A DNA stretch of 64,000 nt, taken from positions 1,550,001-1,614,000 of the forward strand of contig NZ_CP166991.1 of assembly GCF_046197875.1 (NCBI RefSeq), written 5' to 3'. Made by a program: the position numbers and the translations under genes. Under the pieces are notes generated by a model that made no database searches, was not told the origin of the DNA, and saw only the letters and a program-made list of their open reading frames with translations. Shown here in pieces: positions 8,618 to 16,707 of this stretch (the stretch's first letter is position 1; each line of letters starts with the position of its first letter). The DNA is from Methanobrevibacter_A acididurans (GTDB taxonomy: Archaea; Methanobacteriota; Methanobacteria; Methanobacteriales; Methanobacteriaceae).

Positions 8618-8643
8618 AATTATTCCACATTTTTAATTTTTTT
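8604..8643 (+). terminator. Hairpin plus T7 terminator-like element
   Basis: AAAATGTAGAATAA (8604-8617) pairs with TTATTCCACATTTT (8620-8633) with one mismatch, and T7 follows at 8637-8643. The left arm contains the stop codon of the upstream membrane-protein gene. It lies between convergent genes and would end the purB transcript before copA. The structure resembles a bacterial intrinsic terminator; in archaea the T-run alone may suffice. Confidence 0.6.
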
Positions 8644-8708
8644 ATAAAAATATGAATTTCAAAACATACATAAAACTTAAAATAATGATTGATTAAATAA
8701 ACAAAAAA

Positions 8709-11156
8709 CTAATTACTACTTCTTTTAATTGGCGGTACATACCTTTTAAGCATTAATGATAATGAAATTACTGTAACTGAACTAAATGCCATAGCTAAAG
8801 CAGCAAATTCTGGACGAAACATAATTCCAAATGTAGGATATAAAACACCTGCTGAAATAGGTATTAAAATTCCATTATATGCAAATGCCCAAAAAATATT
8901 CTCTTTAATTCTAGACATTACTTTATTAGAAAGTTGAATAGCAGTAACTACACTTTCAAGATCTCCTCCTACAACAACAATATCCCCACTTTCCATAGCA
9001 ACATCAGTACCATTACCCATTGCTACCCCAATATCTGATTGTGAAAGAGCAGGAGCATCATTTATACCATCCCCAACAAAAAGAACTTTACCTTTTTCAT
9101 CATTTTTTTGGATATTTTTAACAATTTTTAATTTATCTTCAGGAAGTACATCAGCTTCAACATTATCAATATTTACTTCATCTGCAACAATTGTTGCAGT
9201 TTTTTCATTATCCCCTGTAACCATATAAGTAGATATATCCATAGAGTGCAAAGCATTAATTGTTTCTTTAGAATTATATTTAATTTTATCAACTAATGTT
9301 AAAATTCCTTTAACTTCTTCATCAATAGCTAAAAATATTACGGTTTTATTTTGAGAAACTAAATCATGATATGTTTCTAAGACAGATGATTCAATTTTAA
9401 TATTTTCACTTTCTAAAAGATTTAAATTACCCACTAAAATATTTTGACCATTAATCTTACAGTTAAGACCTTTACCAGTAATATTATTGAAATCATCAAT
9501 ATCAAATAAATTAATATTTAATTCATTAGATTTATTGATAATAGCTTTAGCTATAGGATGTTGAGAATTATTTTCAATACTTACAACATACTTTAAAACT
9601 AAATTTTCATTAATTCCATAAGAAATAATATCTTCAACTTCAGGTTTTCCTTCAGTTATAGTACCTGTTTTATCAAAAATAGCAACATCAACATCTCCTG
9701 CCGTTTCAAGAGTATCACTATTTTTAATAAGAATACCATATTCAGCAGATCTACCTATACCAACAGTAACTGCTGTTGGAGTAGCTAAACCTAATGCACA
9801 TGGACATGCAACTACTAAAATAGAAATAAAAGTAGTTAATGCAAAAAGTAATGTAGATCCTAAAATATAATACCAAATAATAAAAACTGTAATAGCTATT
9901 GACAAAATAATTGGAATAAAATAAGTAACTGCAGAATCAGCAACCCTTTGAACCGGCGGCTTAGAACTTTGAGCTTTTTCAACCATAGTAATGATTTGAG
10001 ATAAAATTGTTTCTTTACCTATTTTTTGAGCTTCAATTTTTAATATTCCATTTTGATTTATAGTCCCTGCAAATACATTTTCATTAAATTCTTTAATTTT
10101 TGGTATTGGTTCACCAGTTATCATAGATTCATCAACATAACTAGAACCTCCAACAACTTTAGCATCTGCAGGTATTTTATCACCTGGTTTAACTAATAAA
10201 ATATCTCCTACTTTAATATTATCTATAGGTATCTCTTTTTGATTAATTATTTTATTATTATGAAGTTCTAATAAAATAGCTGTTTTAGGTTGTAACCCCA
10301 TTAAATTTTTAATTGATGAAGAAGTTTTATTTTTTGCTTTTGATTCTAAATATCTACCAATTAAAAGAAAAGATGGAAGCATTAATGAAGTTTCATAAAA
10401 CATAAAAGAGCTGTTAAGAATTATATTAAAAGTTCCAAGTATACTTGATATAAATGCAACTAAAATACCCATTGTATACATTACATCCATATTAAGGTTT
10501 CTATGGAATAAACCTTGAAATCCTGCTTTTAATATTGGTAAACTAACATATAAAAAAGGAATAATTGTTATAATTAATGATAATTCCCCCATTGTAATAA
10601 ATGGAACATGTATAGGAAAATACATTAAAAATGTTAATATTGCTGAGAATATAAAACCAACAATGATTCTGTTCCTTTTATCATTTAAATCATTTTGGTA
10701 AATTTGTTTTTCATCAATATTTAATTGCCCATCAATTCCTAATAACTCAAAACCTAATGAGTCAATGACTTTTTCCATATCATTTTTATTTACCTTAGAT
10801 TTATCATATTTGATTGAAACTTTTTGTGTAGTTAAATCAGCATGAACATCAAATATACCATTTAATTTATTTAAAAAATTTTCAACATTCATAACACAAG
10901 AAGCACAATGCATTCCATTTAATCGTAAAGTTATTTCATCTGAATGTGTTTTAAATCCTAATGTTTCAACTACATGATTAATTTCATTAAATGAAACTTT
11001 TTTAGGATTAATTTGAATGTGAAGTTTGTTATTTGTTAAATCTGCATTAACTTTATTAACTCCTTCAATTTTATTGAATGCATTATTAAGATTTAATACA
11101 CAAGAAGCACAATGCATTCCTTCTATAGGAATATCCAATGTTTTTAACTTAACCAT
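8709..11156 (-). CDS. copA: Copper-exporting P1B-type ATPase
   Basis: CopA uses ATP to move Cu(I) out across the cytoplasmic membrane. The 815-residue protein has two N-terminal metal-binding domains with GMHCASC (Cys16/19 and Cys84/87), an actuator with TGEP at 347-350, the transport motif CPC at 451-453, the phosphorylation motif DKTGT at 495-499 and GDGINDAP near 705. The last helices carry YN...P and MAFSS, which mark the Cu(I) subgroup rather than zinc pumps. AAGGAGAT precedes the ATG. CopZ lies 48 bp upstream and is probably co-transcribed. Length and domain order are normal for CopA. Confidence 0.95.
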   Translation of the reverse strand: MVKLKTLDIPIEGMHCASCVLNLNNAFNKIEGVNKVNADLTNNKLHIQINPKKVSFNEINHVVETLGFKTHSDEITLRLNGMHCASCVMNVENFLNKLNGIFDVHADLTTQKVSIKYDKSKVNKNDMEKVIDSLGFELLGIDGQLNIDEKQIYQNDLNDKRNRIIVGFIFSAILTFLMYFPIHVPFITMGELSLIITIIPFLYVSLPILKAGFQGLFHRNLNMDVMYTMGILVAFISSILGTFNIILNSSFMFYETSLMLPSFLLIGRYLESKAKNKTSSSIKNLMGLQPKTAILLELHNNKIINQKEIPIDNIKVGDILLVKPGDKIPADAKVVGGSSYVDESMITGEPIPKIKEFNENVFAGTINQNGILKIEAQKIGKETILSQIITMVEKAQSSKPPVQRVADSAVTYFIPIILSIAITVFIIWYYILGSTLLFALTTFISILVVACPCALGLATPTAVTVGIGRSAEYGILIKNSDTLETAGDVDVAIFDKTGTITEGKPEVEDIISYGINENLVLKYVVSIENNSQHPIAKAIINKSNELNINLFDIDDFNNITGKGLNCKINGQNILVGNLNLLESENIKIESSVLETYHDLVSQNKTVIFLAIDEEVKGILTLVDKIKYNSKETINALHSMDISTYMVTGDNEKTATIVADEVNIDNVEADVLPEDKLKIVKNIQKNDEKGKVLFVGDGINDAPALSQSDIGVAMGNGTDVAMESGDIVVVGGDLESVVTAIQLSNKVMSRIKENIFWAFAYNGILIPISAGVLYPTFGIMFRPEFAALAMAFSSVTVISLSLMLKRYVPPIKRSSN

Positions 11157-11204
11157 TACAATCTCCTTTCTATATTAGGTTAATAAAAGTAATTTAATTA
11201 ATAT

Positions 11205-11414
11205 TTATTTTACTACTTTAAAACCTACTTCTTTAACTGCTTCATTTATATCTTCACTTGAAACATTATCAGAATCTAATTCTAATTTAACTATACCGGA
11301 ATCTAAATCTGCATTAGCTTTCAAAATTCCTTCTACATCTTCAAGAGAATTTTGAACTGCTAATACACAAGAGTTACAATGCATACCGTCAACTTTGATA
11401 TCTTTTTTAATCAT
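11205..11414 (-). CDS. copZ: Copper chaperone, heavy-metal-associated domain protein
   Basis: A single 69-residue metal-binding domain with GMHCNSC near the N-terminus and the usual beta-alpha-beta-beta-alpha-beta layout, ending EVGFKVVK. CopZ-type proteins carry Cu(I) in the cytoplasm and hand it to the N-terminal domains of CopA. It starts at ATG 11414 behind GGAGATGA and leads the copZ-copA pair. A TATA-like element and a 16-bp inverted repeat upstream may be the copper-responsive promoter; no regulator gene is adjacent. Confidence 0.9.
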   Translation of the reverse strand: MIKKDIKVDGMHCNSCVLAVQNSLEDVEGILKANADLDSGIVKLELDSDNVSSEDINEAVKEVGFKVVK

Positions 11415-11430
11415 ATGTTCATCTCCATTA

Positions 11431-11446
11431 ATTAACTATTGTTAAT
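11431..11446 (-). promoter_or_regulatory. Inverted repeat upstream of copZ, possible operator
   Basis: ATTAAC-TATT-GTTAAT is a perfect 6-bp inverted repeat just upstream of the copZ ribosome site. A TATA-like stretch lies about 20 bp further out (near 11460-11470), so the repeat overlaps the likely start site. A copper-responsive repressor would be expected to bind such a place; which protein binds is unknown. Confidence 0.35.
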
Positions 11447-11601
11447 ATATTATTATATGTACTATATAATTTTTAATAAAAATTATTATCCATTTTTTAA
11501 AAATTTTTATGTTTAAAACTTATCAATATATTAAATATAAATTTAAGCAAAAAAATTTATTTAAAATAAGCATACTTTTATGAAAAAATCATGAAAATAA
11601 A

Positions 11602-12825
11602 TTAAAGTGTATTCTTTATAACATTACCATCTTGAACAACTAAAGAAATATTATTAGAATCACCTAAAGAACTAATATTTTCTAAAGGATTTTTATTAGA
11701 CAAAATAACATCAGCACTTTTCATTGGCTCAATTGAACCAATTTTATCATCAATCCCTAAAAATTTAGCAGGTTCAATAGTTCCAGCTGCAATAGCTTCA
11801 GAAGAATTCATACCTAAATCAACTAAAAATTTAAGTTCTTCAAGATTATGACCATGAGGAATAACCCCAGAATCACTACCCATAAACATTTTAACCCCTT
11901 CTTCATAAGCAATGATTTTATTTTCCTTTTGAACTTTGTTTAATTCTTTAACTTTAGCTTTTTTTTCATCATCCAAATAATTACCATTTTTAAATAAAGT
12001 ATCAATTACCATAATAGTTGGAATAATAGGAGTTCCTTTTTTGGCCATTAACTTTGCTAAAGATTTATCAATATAAGTACCATGTTCAATTGAATTAACA
12101 CCTGCTTTAAAAGCATTTTTAATACCTTCTAAACCATGAGCATGAGCAGCCACTTTAGATTTTCTCATTTTAGCTTCTTTAACAATAGCAATTAACTCTT
12201 TTAAATTAAATTGAGGATATAATGATGAATCATTTTCACTTAAAGCCCCACCTGTTACCATTACTTTAATAAAATCTGCTCTAGCCCTAAATACTTCTCG
12301 AGTTTTACGAATAACATTTTCAACACCATCACATAAAGGATTAGGTAAACCCAGATATTTAATTCCCATATTAAAACCAGAATTAAAAGTTAAATCAAAA
12401 TGACCTCCAGTAATTGAAAGAGGAGTTACACTCAATAACATTTTAGGTGATGGAAACAAACCTTTTTTTTGAGCCATTTTAGCACCAATATCTGCAAGAC
12501 CACAATCACGAACTGTGGTAACTCCAGCATCAATGGTATCATGCATATTAATAATACCATTGAAAAAATGAGTTGATAATGGATTTTTCATATTATCTTC
12601 TTTTTTAAAGCCATTAGCAAAAAGATGAGTGTGCATATCAATGAATCCTGGAAGCATAAATTTGTTATCACCGTCAATAATTTGAGCTTCAACCCTATTT
12701 GAAACATCAATATTTTTATCAATATTAAAAATTTTTCCATTTTGAATATATACTGAAACATCAGATAATGGTTCAGATTCATTAGGATTTATTAAATTAA
12801 CATTTTCAATTAATAATTCCTGCAT
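11602..12825 (-). CDS. Amidohydrolase, imidazolonepropionase/prolidase-like
   Basis: A 407-residue metal-dependent hydrolase of the amidohydrolase superfamily. The metal ligands appear in the usual order: GFIDMHTHLF after an N-terminal beta-sandwich, a candidate Lys in DFIKVMVTGGAL, HAHG near the middle, SIEHGTYID and MGSDSG, followed by the C-terminal ADVILSNKNPLENI strand typical of the family. The closest relatives by pattern are cyclic amide hydrolases and Xaa-Pro dipeptidase-like amidohydrolases; the substrate cannot be read from sequence. GGTGTTAACTT precedes the ATG. It is 27 bp downstream of the phosphomevalonate dehydratase subunit gene, so probably co-transcribed. Confidence 0.85.
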   Translation of the reverse strand: MQELLIENVNLINPNESEPLSDVSVYIQNGKIFNIDKNIDVSNRVEAQIIDGDNKFMLPGFIDMHTHLFANGFKKEDNMKNPLSTHFFNGIINMHDTIDAGVTTVRDCGLADIGAKMAQKKGLFPSPKMLLSVTPLSITGGHFDLTFNSGFNMGIKYLGLPNPLCDGVENVIRKTREVFRARADFIKVMVTGGALSENDSSLYPQFNLKELIAIVKEAKMRKSKVAAHAHGLEGIKNAFKAGVNSIEHGTYIDKSLAKLMAKKGTPIIPTIMVIDTLFKNGNYLDDEKKAKVKELNKVQKENKIIAYEEGVKMFMGSDSGVIPHGHNLEELKFLVDLGMNSSEAIAAGTIEPAKFLGIDDKIGSIEPMKSADVILSNKNPLENISSLGDSNNISLVVQDGNVIKNTL

Positions 12826-12852
12826 AAGTTAACACCCAAAAAAATTTTAAAT

Positions 12853-13245
12853 TTAAAATAAAATATGTATTAAGCCCTTATTACAATCTACTTCAACAGT
12901 AACTCCATTAATTAAATTATCTGTAGAAGAAGGAGAATCAACCATAGGTATGTCAGACATTATTGCACCAGTAGCTATTATAGGTTCTGCATTTAAACAT
13001 ATAATAGCTTTAGGAGCTGTCCCATTCTTCTTCATTTGAAATATAACATAAGAACCTACTGTAGAACCTTTTCCTCCAGGGATAAATAAAATTTTATCTT
13101 TAATACATTGACCACTTAGGTCATGATGAGGATCAATAACTACACCAGAATCTGGATTAACTCCCCCTAAAAAACTTAATGGTTTATTACTAACTATTAA
13201 TTCACCAGTACTTTTCCCTCTTGAAATTTTTCTACATTTTATCAT
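12853..13245 (-). CDS. Phosphomevalonate dehydratase small subunit (aconitase X swivel domain, DUF126)
   Basis: A 130-residue swivelling-domain protein matching the aconitase X small subunit: KISRGKSTGELIVSN, FLGGVNPDSGVVIDPHHDLSGQ, FIPGGKGSTVGSYV and IPMVDSP in sequence. In the archaeal mevalonate pathway this subunit joins a larger Fe-S subunit to dehydrate 5-phosphomevalonate to anhydromevalonate phosphate on the way to isoprenoids and membrane lipids. The large subunit is not in this window. The neighbouring amidohydrolase is probably co-transcribed, but a link in function is not evident. GGTTGAT precedes the ATG. Confidence 0.88.
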   Translation of the reverse strand: MIKCRKISRGKSTGELIVSNKPLSFLGGVNPDSGVVIDPHHDLSGQCIKDKILFIPGGKGSTVGSYVIFQMKKNGTAPKAIICLNAEPIIATGAIMSDIPMVDSPSSTDNLINGVTVEVDCNKGLIHILF

Positions 13246-13305
13246 AAAATCAACCTAAAACCATAATTTGAATAAATAATATAATTTATTATTAAATTTT
13301 TTAAA

Positions 13306-14601
13306 CTAAACAACATCCACTTTCATAACTTCCCTTAAAACAGCAGTTGCATAAGAACCTTTATTAATAGAAAATTCAACTAAAACACCCTCATCAGTGG
13401 ATGAAGCCATAGTATCCCAAATTTGAAATCTCATTGATCTTCTCAAACCATGACTCCCAAGTTTTGGCATTTTAGGACACTCAAAATCTTCTCTTGTCAA
13501 ATTATAACTATTCAAAATGGATTTTTCCATATCCCCAACTTCACCCTCAGCAAAAGGAACTTTAGTTCCAAATAATGGAGAAGTTTGATTAACTTCAAAA
13601 TTAGAAACTAAATGTTGAAATTCCTCATGAGTTTTATCTCTAACAATCCTTTCTTCATTATCAATTACAATATCTCCATCAATATATTTATCTAATCCCA
13701 TTTTCACTCTATGACTAACAACATTATTAAAAATAAATGATTGATATGCATTAACAAACATTCTTTGTAAAGGCTTTGGAAGTGCATGAATAGCACGTTT
13801 ATAAGAATCATCATCTAAAATATCTTTTTTCTTAGATTCTTTTAAAAGTTCTTTAATCATCATCTTTTCATAACGCATTCCTTTAGGCATTAATTCAAAA
13901 GATTTTTCTAAATTCCCATCATCATAAGCTTGACGAGCTAATTGATTTTCATTTCGTTCTTCAGGAGAAGGATTACCAATATACAACCTTACTGCTTCTT
14001 TTAAATCATTGTGTATTAAAGCTTCACCAACAAGATGAGTATTTGTTCTAGGTTTTCCAAATCTTTGCCAACCAAAATAATTAGGAACACCTGTAAATTC
14101 TAACTCTTTTAATATTTTTGAAGCTCTTGAAGCAGCATCCGAAATAATTTCAGTATTATCTCCATCTGTTTCCATTCCATTTATATCTTTAATTAAAATT
14201 TTAAATTTATTACCTTTTAATTGGCCCATACGTAACTTTTTTCTTCCACGAATAATTTTTAAAAATTGGGTTTTATAAATATTTCCAGCTAAATCCTCAA
14301 CTTGTTTCAATTGTTCTTCTGAATCCATATTTGCAACACAAAGCCACTGACGAGTTAAAGCTTTTTTATCTTTCATTCCAGCAAAACCCATCCGTTTACG
14401 GTCTATATGTAAATCTCTAGAAATATCTAACATAACATCTAAAGTTGTTCTTCCAATTTTCTCAATCCAAATCCATATATTTGGACCTTCACCTTCTGGA
14501 ACTATTTCTGGAATTTCTTCCACATAAAAATCTTCATAACGATTTCTAATAGTTCCTCCAATCCCTTTATCTTTTGTAACATATACATTTGCATTAAGCA
14601 T
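13306..14601 (-). CDS. truD: tRNA pseudouridine(13) synthase TruD
   Basis: TruD converts U13 of tRNAs to pseudouridine. The signature GFAGMKDKKALTRQ with its catalytic Asp is present near residue 75, preceded by NRYEDFYVEEIPE, and the insertion domain contains NYFGWQRFGKPRTNTHLVG. The 431-residue length suits archaeal TruD. The start is set at ATG 14601, eight bases after GAGG; a TTG six bases further upstream is too close to that site. It lies 60 bp upstream of the dehydratase subunit gene and just downstream of a tRNA-Arg gene on the same strand. Confidence 0.95.
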   Translation of the reverse strand: MLNANVYVTKDKGIGGTIRNRYEDFYVEEIPEIVPEGEGPNIWIWIEKIGRTTLDVMLDISRDLHIDRKRMGFAGMKDKKALTRQWLCVANMDSEEQLKQVEDLAGNIYKTQFLKIIRGRKKLRMGQLKGNKFKILIKDINGMETDGDNTEIISDAASRASKILKELEFTGVPNYFGWQRFGKPRTNTHLVGEALIHNDLKEAVRLYIGNPSPEERNENQLARQAYDDGNLEKSFELMPKGMRYEKMMIKELLKESKKKDILDDDSYKRAIHALPKPLQRMFVNAYQSFIFNNVVSHRVKMGLDKYIDGDIVIDNEERIVRDKTHEEFQHLVSNFEVNQTSPLFGTKVPFAEGEVGDMEKSILNSYNLTREDFECPKMPKLGSHGLRRSMRFQIWDTMASSTDEGVLVEFSINKGSYATAVLREVMKVDVV

Positions 14602-14687
14602 GAACAAAACCTCAAGAAAATAAATATTTGAAAAAAGTATAGTTTTCTATAAAAAATAATATTTGTAAGTTTAAAAATTATTTATAA

Positions 14688-14761
14688 TGCCCTGACCGGG
14701 ATTTGAACCCGGGGAATAGGATCCGCAATCCTACGTGTTATCCAAGCTACACCATCAGGGC
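14688..14761 (-). tRNA. tRNA-Arg (anticodon GCG)
   Basis: Read on the minus strand, GCCCTGA pairs with TCAGGGC in the acceptor stem. The anticodon stem TAGGA/TCCTA encloses TTGCGGA, giving anticodon GCG for CGC/CGU, and the T arm reads CCGGG-TTCAAAT-CCCGG. The discriminator is A and no CCA is encoded. It is 74 nt with no room for an intron. A TATA-like TTTATAAA lies about 30 bp upstream (near 14788-14797). Confidence 0.93.
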
Positions 14762-14884
14762 AATGAATTATTAAAAATAATATTGTTTTTATAAACTTAA
14801 AATTTATAAGTTTATAATTTTATATTACTCTTTTTAGTATATAACTATTATTATTAAATTTTTAAAAAATAAAAAGGAAAAAAA

Positions 14885-16249
14885 TTATTTTTGATTATTA
14901 ATATAATCAATAACTTTTTCTTTCTTTTTAATTGAATTATTAGCTGCTTTTTGAACTTTCTCTTTCATTATTTCAAAATCTTCAGGAGTATTTTCACCAC
15001 GAAGCTTTTTTATTTTAGTATAAGCAGCTTCCCTGAATAAAGGTTCAAGAATATCTACGTTTCCATCTTCTTTTATTAATCTAGGAGTCTTTTTATTATC
15101 TACTTTACCAATTTCAAAAATATTAACTCCTGCAGATTGAATTACATTAGTAACATCAGATACAATTTCAGGAGGAACAATTAACATTAAGGAATCAGTT
15201 GAAACACCTAAAGGATCTATATTTAGAGTATCTAACATTTTGAGTACATTAGGAGCTACAGTTTTTCTTAATTTATCTTGATAAAATTCCAATCCTACCC
15301 CAGTTACAGATGAAATCTCATGAGCATCACCACGAAGACCCCCATTAGTTACATCAGTCATAGCATGTATGTCTTTAATTAAATCATTATTAAATAAAGC
15401 ATTAGAAGCTTTAATGAAACTAATATCAAGAGTATCCCATACAACATCGAAAAAACCATTATATAATGCTGTAGTAGTTATAGTTCCTCCTCCAGAACCT
15501 TCAGTCATTAAAACAACATCCCCGGGTGTTGCTCCTTTCCGTGCAGTAGGAGGATATTTAGAGACACCAACACTCCCTACTGCTGAAACAAATCGATCTC
15601 CTAAAACCATATCTCCACCAACTCTTAGGGTGCTTCCAGCAACAATTGGAGTATCTATTAATTCTGAAACTGCAGCAACACCTGCAGTAAAATCAAATAT
15701 TTTTCCAACATCTCCATCATCAGCCAAATGAACATCACTTAATATAGCTATAGGATCTGCTCCCATCACACATACATCTCTAAGTGTTGCTCGAGTTACA
15801 TGAAACCCTCCTAAAAATGGATAATCACTTAAACGAGAATGTATACCATCTACTGCAGTTGTTACATAAACATCTTGATCAGTGTTTACTTTTACTACAC
15901 CCCCATCATCTTGAGCTGAAGGATTTACTAATGAAGAGGTATTAGCACTGGACACAATTTCAGCAATTTTTCTATGTACAAAAAAGTCACCAGCACCTCT
16001 AGATCCAACACCCATTTTACCCATTGAAATATCCGCTTTTGGTATATTTATTATTTCTTTTAGAAATTCATCATTTGAGTTTTCAACTTTTAATGTGTTT
16101 TTAACTTCTTCAATTACACTTTTTGCCATTAATTTAGAATAATTTTCATCAACATTTTTATATTCTCTAATTCTATCTGCTAAAAGTGTTTCAAGTGTTT
16201 TTTCATCTGTTGTTTTAATTCTACGTCTAACAAAACCTTCAATATCCAT
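14885..16249 (-). CDS. PurM/HypE-like ATP-binding protein (AIR synthase-related)
   Basis: A 454-residue protein with the AIR-synthase/selenophosphate-synthetase/HypE fold: the N-terminal ATP-site segment is SAQDDGGVVKV and DVYVTTAVDGIHS, followed by GGFHVTRATLRDVCVMGADPIAILSDVHL. The second half has the usual GDVVLMTEGSGGGTI and AMTDVTNGGLRGDAHEIS. An extra N-terminal helical region of about 75 residues and a basic C-terminal tail set it apart from PurM. Methanogens carry such HypE-related paralogues, but the substrate is unknown. GGTGT precedes the ATG. Its neighbours give no functional hint. Confidence 0.75.
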   Translation of the reverse strand: MDIEGFVRRRIKTTDEKTLETLLADRIREYKNVDENYSKLMAKSVIEEVKNTLKVENSNDEFLKEIINIPKADISMGKMGVGSRGAGDFFVHRKIAEIVSSANTSSLVNPSAQDDGGVVKVNTDQDVYVTTAVDGIHSRLSDYPFLGGFHVTRATLRDVCVMGADPIAILSDVHLADDGDVGKIFDFTAGVAAVSELIDTPIVAGSTLRVGGDMVLGDRFVSAVGSVGVSKYPPTARKGATPGDVVLMTEGSGGGTITTTALYNGFFDVVWDTLDISFIKASNALFNNDLIKDIHAMTDVTNGGLRGDAHEISSVTGVGLEFYQDKLRKTVAPNVLKMLDTLNIDPLGVSTDSLMLIVPPEIVSDVTNVIQSAGVNIFEIGKVDNKKTPRLIKEDGNVDILEPLFREAAYTKIKKLRGENTPEDFEIMKEKVQKAANNSIKKKEKVIDYINNQK

Positions 16250-16564
16250 TTTTACACCAAAATAATGAAATAAAAAAAAGTAATATATTTAAATTTTAAT
16301 CAATAAATATCATGATTTTTTTATTAAAATAATTAATTTAATATTATAATAGTTTGATTTTATTGTTTTATATAATTTATGTAAATCATGAAAACTTTTT
16401 AAAATAAATAAGAATATTTTAAATTTTAGAGACCTAAAAAATATTTAAAAAGAATAAAAAAGTATATGTTAAAACTTTATTTAATTTTAAAAAAATATGA
16501 AAACTAAAAATTTTGACTTAAAAACACGATTATAAAAATTATAACATGACATAATTAAAAAAAC

Positions 16565-16581
16565 GTTCCAGAAATTGGAAC
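16565..16581. promoter_or_regulatory. Inverted repeat GTTCCA-N5-TGGAAC
   Basis: GTTCCA (16565-16570) and TGGAAC (16576-16581) form a perfect 6-bp inverted repeat with 5-bp spacer GAAAT. It is more GC-rich than the surrounding DNA and lies about 25-40 bp upstream of the TATA-like element of the Ig-repeat gene, where an activator or repressor could bind. The binding protein is unknown. Confidence 0.35.
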
Positions 16582-16648
16582 AAATACATAAAAATATAAT
16601 TTTTATAAGCTAAAATTTAAATAATATAAAAAAAATAAGTAAAATAGT

Positions 16649-16676
16649 GCTAACTTCATTTTTGTTAGCTTTTTTT
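16649..16676 (+). terminator. Hairpin and T7 in the leader of the Ig-repeat gene
   Basis: GCTAAC (16649-16654) and GTTAGC (16664-16669) form a 6-bp stem with a 9-nt loop, immediately followed by T7 (16670-16676). It ends 31 bp before the start codon of the secreted Ig-repeat protein and downstream of the TATA-like element at about 16604. It would lie in the 5' leader and could stop or attenuate transcription, or end a short RNA. Confidence 0.45.
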
Positions 16677-16707
16677 AAAAAAAAATATAATAAAGAGAAA
16701 AAATAAT

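Larger units (their letters stand above)
16250..16707. other. 458-bp intergenic region, divergent promoters, no gene seen
   Basis: This gap separates the leftward PurM-like gene and the rightward Ig-repeat protein. No open frame with a ribosome site is visible. It contains an inverted repeat GTTCCA-N5-TGGAAC at 16565-16581, a TATA-like TTTATAAG near 16604-16611, and a hairpin with T-run at 16649-16676. The rest is AT-rich and featureless. Confidence 0.6.

Noticed and set aside
14689..14761. tRNA-Arg(GCG) as an integration site
   Set aside because: No integrase gene and no repeated copy of the tRNA 3' end is found nearby.
15369..15731. Plus-strand open frame of 120 codons
   Set aside because: It is antisense to the intact PurM/HypE-like gene.
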